Shown here in pieces: positions 1-5,418 of a stretch of DNA of 13,395 nucleotides. Both the position numbers and the translations under genes were made by a program. The stretch is taken from NCBI GenBank assembly GCA_002449595.1, contig DJXE01000103.1, forward strand, positions 1 through 13,395, in the 5' to 3' direction. Each line of letters starts with the position of its first letter. The stretch's first letter is position 1. Source of the DNA: Lachnospiraceae bacterium UBA7012 (GTDB taxonomy: Bacteria; Bacillota; Clostridia; Lachnospirales; Lachnospiraceae). A model generated the notes under the pieces. That model was not told the DNA's origin. It saw only the letters and a list, made by a program, of their open reading frames with translations, and did no database searches.

Positions 1-520
1 CGGACAGTCCTCCAAGGCTACTCCTGAAGGCGCCGTTGCACAGTTCGCAGCAGCCGGCAAGGACATCAAGCAGAAAGACCTTGCAGCAATGGCCATGAGC
101 TATGGCTATGTATACGTAGCACAGATCTCCATGGGTGCTGACAAGAACCAGACCATCAAGGCCATCGCAGAAGCAGAAGCTTATCCGGGACCTTCCCTCA
201 TCATCGCTTATGCTCCTTGCATCAACCATGGTATCCGTAAGGGTATGGCCAAGGTTCAGGATGAAGAGAAGCTCGCAGTTGACACCGGTTACTGGAATCT
301 GTTCAGATTCAATCCTGCCGGCGGCGCTAAGAAGTTCACTCTGGACAGCAAGCCCGCTAAGCTGGATTACATGGACTTCCTTGCAGGCGAAGTTCGTTAC
401 ACATCCCTGAAGCAGAAGAATCCCGAAAGAGCAGCCAAGCTCTTCGGCGAAGCCAAGGAAAACGCTCAGAAGCACTACGAGTACCTGAGCAAGCTCGGCG
501 CTCTCTACAACGAGGAATAA
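1..520 (+). CDS. nifJ: Pyruvate:ferredoxin (flavodoxin) oxidoreductase, C-terminal end (5' partial)
   Basis: This is the last 172 residues of a roughly 1,170-1,200-residue enzyme whose 5' part lies outside the window; the first whole codon is at base 2. The enzyme oxidises pyruvate with CoA to acetyl-CoA and CO2 in the cytoplasm and passes electrons to ferredoxin. The fragment opens with GGQSSKATPEGAVAQFA-type sequence (first residues GQSSKATP), followed by AMSYGYVYVAQISMGADKNQ and then PGPSLIIAYAPCINHG. These are diagnostic of the C-terminal thiamine-diphosphate domain and the tail that caps the neighbouring subunit; the Cys in APCINHG matches a conserved position. Codon choice (GCT, GCA, AAG, TTC) is biased as in strongly expressed genes. 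A ferredoxin gene follows 163 bases later on the same strand, which fits an enzyme-acceptor pair. Family assignment is essentially certain; whether it prefers pyruvate over a close 2-oxoacid is inferred. Confidence 0.95.
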   Translation, partial: GQSSKATPEGAVAQFAAAGKDIKQKDLAAMAMSYGYVYVAQISMGADKNQTIKAIAEAEAYPGPSLIIAYAPCINHGIRKGMAKVQDEEKLAVDTGYWNLFRFNPAGGAKKFTLDSKPAKLDYMDFLAGEVRYTSLKQKNPERAAKLFGEAKENAQKHYEYLSKLGALYNEE

Positions 521-590
521 TTTTCCTCTCTGAGCCCGGAACTGCAAAGCCGGTCCCCATCGGCCGCGCAGCATAAACACTGTTATTACG

Positions 591-616
591 GCCACAGGTC
601 CTTCGGGATCTGTGGC
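591..616 (+). terminator. UUCG-capped hairpin between the oxidoreductase and ferredoxin genes
   Basis: Eleven base pairs (591-601 with 606-616, including one G-U pair) are closed by a TTCG tetraloop on a C-G pair, an exceptionally stable RNA loop. The bases after it (TGTATATAAAATAG) are AT-rich but have no solid T run. It may be a leaky terminator, or a 3'-end stabiliser that lets ferredoxin be expressed separately. Confidence 0.45.
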
Positions 617-628
617 TGTATATAAAAT

Positions 629-657
629 AGGACATTTAGTCCTGACTAACTTATAAA
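629..657 (+). promoter_or_regulatory. Possible ferredoxin promoter
   Basis: AGGACA (629-634) and TATAAA (652-657) are separated by 17 bases and would start transcription near 664, just ahead of the AAGGAGG ribosome site at 669-675. The -35 match is only partial. The same stretch contains a 5-bp inverted repeat (629-633 with 639-643). Transcription could equally come through from the upstream gene. Confidence 0.3.
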
Positions 658-683
658 TTCTTATCATTAAGGAGGATTTTAAA

Positions 684-854
684 ATGGCACGTGTTATTTC
701 CGATTCTTGCATCAGCTGCGGTTCCTGTGCAGCACAGTGCCCCGTAGAAGCTATCTCTCAGGGTGACGAGCACTATGTTATCGACGCTGACACCTGCATC
801 GACTGCGGTTCCTGCGAAGCGCAGTGCCCTGTTGGCGCTATCTCCGAGGAATAA
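684..854 (+). CDS. 2[4Fe-4S] clostridial-type ferredoxin
   Basis: A 56-residue electron carrier, the usual length for clostridial ferredoxins. Two C-x2-C-x2-C-x3-CP motifs are complete: Cys9, 12, 15 and 19, and Cys38, 41, 44 and 48, each followed by Pro and an AI turn. This binds two cubane clusters in a pseudo-twofold fold; no cluster ligand is missing. The start ATG has an ideal AAGGAGG site nine bases upstream. The protein is acidic and ends in Glu-Glu. Sitting directly downstream of pyruvate:ferredoxin oxidoreductase, it is the likely electron acceptor of that enzyme. It could also serve the indolepyruvate enzyme encoded at the other end of the window. A terminator follows at 947-976. Confidence 0.97.
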   Translation: MARVISDSCISCGSCAAQCPVEAISQGDEHYVIDADTCIDCGSCEAQCPVGAISEE

Positions 855-946
855 TCAGATCTTCTGATTGAACCGGATCCGGCAGATCCCTCTGTTCTCA
901 AAGACAAAAGGGGCTTCTGCTGAACCATTATGAGAAAAAATAAAGT

Positions 947-976
947 GGGCGGATGTGTCACATCCGCCCTTCTTTT
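947..976 (+). terminator. Rho-independent terminator of the ferredoxin gene
   Basis: GGGCGGATGT (947-956) pairs perfectly with ACATCCGCCC (960-969) around a three-base loop, and TTCTTTT follows at 970-976. On the other strand the stem is followed by a T-rich run (complement of 936-946), so it could also stop minus-strand transcription that passes the next terminator. Confidence 0.9.
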
Positions 977-1025
977 ATGTGCTTGAAGCTGCCAGCCGGC
1001 AAAGCCGCAGCTTTACGGCATGGTC

Positions 1026-1066
1026 AAAAAAACAGGGAGGCCAAAGCCTCCCTGTCCATATTTTTT
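1026..1066. terminator. Bidirectional terminator between convergent ferredoxin and ACT genes
   Basis: A perfect 10-bp stem (1032-1041 with 1046-1055) has a CAAA loop. On the minus strand it is followed by seven T (complement of 1026-1032), ideal for ending the ACT gene that stops at 1084. On the plus strand six T occur at 1061-1066 after a short CCATA spacer, so it backs up the ferredoxin terminator. Confidence 0.9.
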
Positions 1067-1083
1067 GAAAGATTCTATAAGAT

Positions 1084-1527
1084 TTAGACAAACAGTCTGC
1101 GCAGGTCGTCCTGAACGATAGGCTTGAAGCCGGCTGCCTCCAGGATATCTTCTGCTCTCTCAACGTCCTCGTCCTCTACACGCATAGCCATGAAGAAGTT
1201 GCCCTTGCGGTTCTCCATGAAGGAATAGCCATACTTCAGAACAATTCCGTTGTCAGCCAGAGGCTTCAGGAAAGCAGGCAGGGATTCAGGCTTGTCTTCC
1301 AGATCCAGAACGATCACGGGCTTTACAGCGGTGCTGTAGCCATGCTCCTTAAGGATCGCATTGCAGGTGAAAACGTCATCTACAATAATACGCATGATAC
1401 GTGCTGCATCCTTATCCACAAGGTCCAGCGCACGAAGCTCGATTTCATTTTCCGCAAGGATCTTGCACAGCTTTAACAGGGTTCCTGATTCATTGCCTAC
1501 TGTAATTCTAATCTGTCTGATACTCAT
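1084..1527 (-). CDS. Tandem ACT-domain protein (paralogue 1)
   Basis: A 147-residue soluble protein made of two ACT domains and nothing else: roughly residues 1-70 (QIRITVGNESGTLLKLCKIL, then IMRIIVDDV) and 71-147 (VIVLDLEDKPESLPAFLKPL, then FFMAMRVED). ACT domains are small ligand-binding modules, usually for amino acids; Gly15 and the DKPESL turn sit where ligands bind at ACT interfaces. No catalytic or DNA-binding domain is attached. It is about 46 % identical (hand alignment) to the neighbouring ACT protein at 1715-2152, and both end in QDDL-x2-LF. Genes of this type are commonly found beside phenylacetate-CoA ligase genes, as here, which suggests sensing or regulation of aromatic amino-acid metabolism; the actual ligand is unknown. 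The start is ATG with a weak AAAGAG site. It has its own promoter at 1625-1652. Confidence 0.9.
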   Translation of the reverse strand: MSIRQIRITVGNESGTLLKLCKILAENEIELRALDLVDKDAARIMRIIVDDVFTCNAILKEHGYSTAVKPVIVLDLEDKPESLPAFLKPLADNGIVLKYGYSFMENRKGNFFMAMRVEDEDVERAEDILEAAGFKPIVQDDLRRLFV

Positions 1528-1541
1528 TCAAAACTCTTTTC

Positions 1542-1586
1542 TGCGCTGCAAAACCATTCTTCGAACGCCTTCTGTCCTTCAGCGCA
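1542..1586 (-). promoter_or_regulatory. Leader hairpin upstream of ACT paralogue 1
   Basis: In the roughly 90-base leader, TGCGCTG and CAGCGCA (1580-1586 and 1542-1548 on the plus strand) form a 7-bp stem with a 31-base loop. The 3' arm ends just before the weak AAAGAG ribosome site. It could affect translation start. No known riboswitch class was recognised. Confidence 0.3.
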
Positions 1587-1624
1587 TGAACCAAAAGGCA
1601 TCCCTTGTCTACCGTCATATAAAT

Positions 1625-1652
1625 ATTATAGCAGAGATTGGATTTAAGTAAA
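1625..1652 (-). promoter_or_regulatory. Sigma-A-type promoter of ACT paralogue 1
   Basis: On the minus strand TTTACT (complement of 1647-1652) is followed after 16 bases by a perfect extended -10, TGC-TATAAT (TATAAT is the complement of 1625-1630). Transcription should begin near 1617, giving a leader of about 90 bases. This allows the gene to be expressed separately from paaK and ACT paralogue 2. Confidence 0.8.
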
Positions 1653-1714
1653 TGTTTTCCGTCTAAATACTTTTTAATGGTCGGCAGGGAAGGGCCCCTT
1701 TTTCCGGGCTTTTC

Positions 1715-2152
1715 TCAGTCGAAGAGACCGGACAGATCGTCCTGGGTAATGGGCCGGATCCCGTTCTGCGCCAGGATCATCTCGGCCTGTTTGACATCCG
1801 GGACCCGTAGGATCAGGAAGGCACTGCCGGCCTTCTTGGCCAGAAAGGCATAGGAATACTCCAGGTTGATCCCGTTGTCGCCAAGCAGTGTCAGGACATT
1901 GACCAGGGCGCCGGGCTTGTCTTCGATCTCCACCGCCACGACCTTGGTAATGGAGCATACGTAGTTGTTGTCCTTCAGGACCTGGTTGCAGTTAAAGACA
2001 TCATCCACGATGATGCGGACGATGCCGAAATCCTCGCTCTCGGCCAGAGACATGGCGCGGAGGTCGATTTCGTTTGCCTGCAGAAGCTTTGTCAGGGCCG
2101 CCAGGGAACCGGGCTGGTTGACAAGAAAAATGGAAATCTGTTTAACGCTCAT
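1715..2152 (-). CDS. Tandem ACT-domain protein (paralogue 2)
   Basis: A 145-residue protein with two ACT domains, about residues 1-70 (QISIFLVNQPGSLAALTKLL, IVRIIVDDVFNCN) and 71-145 (VAVEIEDKPGALVNVLTLL, AFLILRV). The second domain has the classic D-K-P-G-A-L ligand-site turn, and the first has the equivalent N-Q-P-G-S-L. Paralogue 1 has lost the Pro in the first turn and the Gly in the second, so this copy is closer to the ACT consensus and the two probably bind different ligands or form a heteromer. The start ATG has a GAAAGGGG site seven bases upstream. It lies 58 bases after the stop of paaK on the same strand with no obvious terminator between them, so it is probably co-transcribed with the ligase. 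Its role as an amino-acid or aryl-acid sensor is inferred from the domain and the neighbour. Confidence 0.92.
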   Translation of the reverse strand: MSVKQISIFLVNQPGSLAALTKLLQANEIDLRAMSLAESEDFGIVRIIVDDVFNCNQVLKDNNYVCSITKVVAVEIEDKPGALVNVLTLLGDNGINLEYSYAFLAKKAGSAFLILRVPDVKQAEMILAQNGIRPITQDDLSGLFD

Positions 2153-2210
2153 AGTGAAACCCCTTTCTTACAAGTGACCGGGCCAGCCGGTGGGCATGCC
2201 CGCAGCTGCT

Positions 2211-3518
2211 TTACCCTTTATAAAGATTTCTCTTATCAATGACACGCTTTGCCTTGCCTTCGGATCTCTCGATGCTCTTGGGAGCCACCAGTCTGACCTT
2301 GCAGTAGATGCCCAGCATGGCCTTGAGAGCAGACACCAGCTTCTTCTCGCGGCCGGCGACTTCCGAAATGGAGTCGGAGAACATTTCCTGGGTCATTTCC
2401 ACCTTGACCTCGATGGCGTCGGAGTTGTTCTCGCGGGTAACAACGATCTCGTAGTTGGCGGGATAGCCCTGGTTCATAAGAACGGTCTCGATCTGGGACG
2501 GGAATACGTTGACGCCCTTGACGATGAGCATGTCGTCGCTGCGTCCCATCGGCTTTCTCATGCGGACGCTCGTCCGGCCGCAGGCGCAGGGCTCGTGGTT
2601 TAAGATCGTGATGTCTTTCGTGCGGTAGCGGATCAGCGGGAACGCTTCTTTCGTGATGCTCGTGAAGACGAGTTCTCCCTTCTCGCCGTCCGGAAGCACT
2701 TCTCCGGTGCGGGGATCGATGATCTCGGCGATGAAGTTGTCCTCGTTGATGTGCATGCCCTTCTGCTCGGAGCACTCGTAGGCGACGCCGGGGCCGGAGA
2801 TCTCCGTCAGGCCATAGATGTCGTAAGCCTTGATGCCGAGCTTCTCCTCGATATCGTGACGCATCTCCTCGGTCCACGCTTCTGCGCCGAAAATGCCTGC
2901 CTTCAGTTTGATCTTGTTCCTGAGCCCTCTCTCGAGGATCGTCTCCGCGAGATATGCCGCATAAGATGGCGTGCAGCACAGCACGGTGGCGCCGAGATCC
3001 GTCATGAACTGGATCTGCCGGTCCGTGTTGCCGGAGGACATGGGAAGCGTGAGGGAACCGAGCTTATGAGATCCGCCGTGGAGGCCGGGGCCGCCCGTGA
3101 AGAGGCCGTAACCGTAGCAGACCTGCACCACGTCGCTCTTCGTCGCACCCGCCGCCGCAAGTGCACGTGCACAGCAGTTCTCCCACATGTCGACGTCATT
3201 CTGCGTATAGAACGCGACGACGCGCCGTCCGGTCGTGCCGCTCGTGGAATGAATGCGGACGCAGTCTTCCAGCGGTCTCGCCATCAGCCCGTAGGGATAG
3301 GCCTCCCGCAGGTCGTCCTTCGTCAGGAAAGGAAGCAGGTGAAGGTCTTCCAGTCCGTGAATGTGCTCCGGCTTCACGCCGGCTTCGTCCATCTTCTTCC
3401 GATAGTACGGCACATTCTGATAGACGCGCTCCACGGTCTGCACCAGAAGCTCGCTCTGCCGTGCGCGCAGGTCCTCCCGTGACGCGCACTCCCACTTTGG
3501 ATCAAAATAGTTTCCCAT
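2211..3518 (-). CDS. paaK: Phenylacetate-CoA ligase (arylacetate-CoA ligase, AMP-binding)
   Basis: A 435-residue acyl-adenylate-forming enzyme, the normal length for PaaK. It converts arylacetate, ATP and CoA to arylacetyl-CoA, AMP and PPi in the cytoplasm; in fermenters it may act on the products of indolepyruvate oxidoreductase. Motifs in order: phosphate-binding loop STSGTTG (91-97), IFGAEAW (209-215), YDIYGLTE (232-239), RYRTKD with adenosine-binding Asp302, a CACGR knuckle (311-315), the hinge GRSDDMLIVKGVNVFP (325-340), and the C-terminal GKAKRVID containing the catalytic lysine (422 or 424). GGAGG lies eight bases before the ATG. The gene follows dnaB by 39 bases and precedes an ACT gene by 58. 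Substrate range (phenylacetate, indoleacetate, hydroxyphenylacetate) cannot be read from sequence. Base composition differs between the 3' third and the rest; see findings. Confidence 0.95.
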   Translation of the reverse strand: MGNYFDPKWECASREDLRARQSELLVQTVERVYQNVPYYRKKMDEAGVKPEHIHGLEDLHLLPFLTKDDLREAYPYGLMARPLEDCVRIHSTSGTTGRRVVAFYTQNDVDMWENCCARALAAAGATKSDVVQVCYGYGLFTGGPGLHGGSHKLGSLTLPMSSGNTDRQIQFMTDLGATVLCCTPSYAAYLAETILERGLRNKIKLKAGIFGAEAWTEEMRHDIEEKLGIKAYDIYGLTEISGPGVAYECSEQKGMHINEDNFIAEIIDPRTGEVLPDGEKGELVFTSITKEAFPLIRYRTKDITILNHEPCACGRTSVRMRKPMGRSDDMLIVKGVNVFPSQIETVLMNQGYPANYEIVVTRENNSDAIEVKVEMTQEMFSDSISEVAGREKKLVSALKAMLGIYCKVRLVAPKSIERSEGKAKRVIDKRNLYKG

Positions 3519-3557
3519 TGGTCTGTCCTCCAGATGTATTTGAATTTTCGGGTACCC

Positions 3558-4925
3558 TTACTCAGGCGCGCCGCCGCGGTTCCCGAATGAGGAAGAGGCG
3601 ACGCTTGCGAATTTGGTCAGCTGCGGCAGCCATCTGAGCTCTACCGTGCCGATCGGGCCGTTTCTCTGTTTCGCCACGATGACTTCCGCGATGCCCTTTT
3701 TCTCGGAGTCTTCGTGATAATAATCATCCCTGTAGATGAACATGACGAGGTCGGCGTCCTGCTCGATCGCGCCGGACTCTCTGAGGTCCGACAGCATCGG
3801 GCGGTGGTTCGGCCGCTGCTCCACGGCTCTCGAGAGCTGGGACAGGGCGATGATCGGGACGTTCAGCTCTCTGGCGAGGCTCTTTAAGGACCGGGAGATA
3901 TCGGAGATCTCCTGCTGCCTGGAGTCGCTTCCGCGCGCGCTGCCGCTCATCAGCTGCAGGTAGTCGATCATGACGAGGTCGAGTCCCTTCTCCATCTTGA
4001 ACTTCCTGCATTTGCTCCGCACTTCGGGCACGCTGATCGCCGGCGTGTCGTCGATGATCAGGTTGCTCTCGCCGATCGCGCTGGCGCTCTCCATGAGGTC
4101 CGACCACTCCTGGTCTGTCAGGTCGCCGGTGCGGATCTTCTGCGCGTCCACGTGCGATTCCATGGCGAACAGACGGTTCATCAGCTGTTCCTTCGACATT
4201 TCGAGCGAAAAGATCGCCACGGTCCCCTTGCTCCGCATCGTCACGTATTCCGCGATATTCAGCGCGAGGGCCGTCTTGCCCATCGAAGGGCGCGCCGCGA
4301 TCAGGATCAGGTCCGCGGGCTGCAGGCCCGCCGTCCGGCTGTCGAGGTCTTGGAAGCCGGTCGCGACGCCCGTGACGCTGCCTTTGGTCCGCGCCGCGAG
4401 CTCGATCTTCGCCATCGCGTCGATGACGATCCGGCTGACCGGGACGAAGTCACTGCTTCCCCGTTTCTGCGAGATCTCGAAAATGCTTTTCTCCGCGCGA
4501 TCCAGGATCGTCTCGAGGCTGTCCTTTTCCGTGTAGCAGTCCGTACCGATTCCCTCCGCGGCGCGGATCATCCGGCGCAGCGTGGATTTCTGCGCGACGA
4601 TATCCGCGTAGGCGCGCACGTTCGCAGAGGTCGGCACCGTCGCGATGAGCGTTCCGATCATCTCCGCGCTGTAGGTCTCCGGCGGGAGGTTCTTCTCCTT
4701 CAGCCGCGTCTGCAGCGTCACCGGGTCCACCGGGACATGCTTCGCGTACAGCTCCGTGATCGCCTCAAAGATGACGCCGTACTGGCGGGAGTAGAAATCC
4801 TCCGCCGAGACGTACTCCGTCGCGATCTCGATGGCCTCCTGGTCCAGGATCATCGAGCCGATCACGGACTGCTCCGCCTCCAGCGAGTGCGGCATGATTC
4901 TTGTGATTGTCTGTTCCTCGGGCAT
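3558..4925 (-). CDS. dnaB: Replicative DNA helicase DnaB
   Basis: This is the hexameric 5'-3' helicase that unwinds DNA at the replication fork; 455 residues, a typical bacterial length. The N-terminal primase-interacting domain (about 10-110, PHSLEAEQSVIGSMI) is followed by a linker and the RecA-like motor: Walker A ARPSMGKTAL (211-220), catalytic Glu in SLEMS (240-244), Walker B LVMIDYLQL (317-325), ALSQLSR (360-366) and the AKQRNGPIG arginine-finger segment (418-426). No intein interrupts it. The ATG lies 13 bases after the rplI stop, with an AAGGAT ribosome site overlapping the end of rplI, so the two are translationally close. The gene is visibly GC-rich with many CGC and GCG codons. Confidence 0.98.
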   Translation of the reverse strand: MPEEQTITRIMPHSLEAEQSVIGSMILDQEAIEIATEYVSAEDFYSRQYGVIFEAITELYAKHVPVDPVTLQTRLKEKNLPPETYSAEMIGTLIATVPTSANVRAYADIVAQKSTLRRMIRAAEGIGTDCYTEKDSLETILDRAEKSIFEISQKRGSSDFVPVSRIVIDAMAKIELAARTKGSVTGVATGFQDLDSRTAGLQPADLILIAARPSMGKTALALNIAEYVTMRSKGTVAIFSLEMSKEQLMNRLFAMESHVDAQKIRTGDLTDQEWSDLMESASAIGESNLIIDDTPAISVPEVRSKCRKFKMEKGLDLVMIDYLQLMSGSARGSDSRQQEISDISRSLKSLARELNVPIIALSQLSRAVEQRPNHRPMLSDLRESGAIEQDADLVMFIYRDDYYHEDSEKKGIAEVIVAKQRNGPIGTVELRWLPQLTKFASVASSSFGNRGGAPE

Positions 4926-4938
4926 GGCCGTGCGATCC

Positions 4939-5385
4939 TTACTTTTCCTTGACGACGACGTAGAGACGTCCGGTCACCTGCGTGTGCAGGCGGATCGGCA
5001 CTTCATGCGTGCCGAAGGAGCGGATCGGCTCTTCCATCTGGATCTTCTTCTTGTCGAGCTCCAGGCCGTGCTGCGTCTTCGCCGCCTCCGCGATCTCCTT
5101 CGCGGAGATGGAGCCGAATACGCGGTCGCCCTCGCCCTTCTTCATCGCGACGATGATCTGCTTCTGCTCCAGAACCGCCGCCAGCTCTTTCGCCTGCTCC
5201 AGCTTCTCCTGCGCCTCTTTCTCCTCGCGCTTCTTCTGCTGCTTCAGGGTGTTCTGGTTCTGCGCGTTCGCTTCCACGCCGAGCTTCTTCGGCAGGACGA
5301 AGTTCCTCGCGTAGCCGTCGCTGACGTTCACGATCTCGCCCTTTTTCCCAAGTGATTTAACGTCTTCCAGAAGAATGACCTTCAT
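4939..5385 (-). CDS. rplI: 50S ribosomal protein L9
   Basis: A 148-residue ribosomal protein that binds 23S rRNA near the L1 stalk and helps maintain reading-frame fidelity. The N-terminal rRNA-binding domain (1-50) carries the signature VKSLGKKGEIVNVSDGYARN and LPKKLG. A long charged connecting helix rich in Lys, Glu and Gln (about 45-78) follows, then the C-terminal domain with GEGDRVFGSIS (84-94). The length matches the family exactly. GGAGG precedes the ATG by seven bases. It lies 33 bases downstream of gdpP and 13 bases upstream of dnaB, the standard gdpP-rplI-dnaB arrangement of Bacillota, so it is surely part of that operon. Confidence 0.98.
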   Translation of the reverse strand: MKVILLEDVKSLGKKGEIVNVSDGYARNFVLPKKLGVEANAQNQNTLKQQKKREEKEAQEKLEQAKELAAVLEQKQIIVAMKKGEGDRVFGSISAKEIAEAAKTQHGLELDKKKIQMEEPIRSFGTHEVPIRLHTQVTGRLYVVVKEK

Positions 5386-5418
5386 AACAAATCCTCCTAC
5401 TAATTATGAGAAAAGCGT

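Noticed and set aside
1680..1714. Terminator after ACT paralogue 2
   Set aside because: GC-rich bases (GGGGCCC) can fold weakly, but there is no stable stem with a usable loop and no T run directly after it.
2236..2979. 247-codon minus-strand frame overlapping paaK
   Set aside because: Same strand but a different frame from an intact paaK; the product is Arg- and His-rich without domains.
4152..4952. 266-codon plus-strand frame opposite dnaB
   Set aside because: Antisense shadow of dnaB with an Arg-, Asp- and Leu-rich product and no ribosome site.
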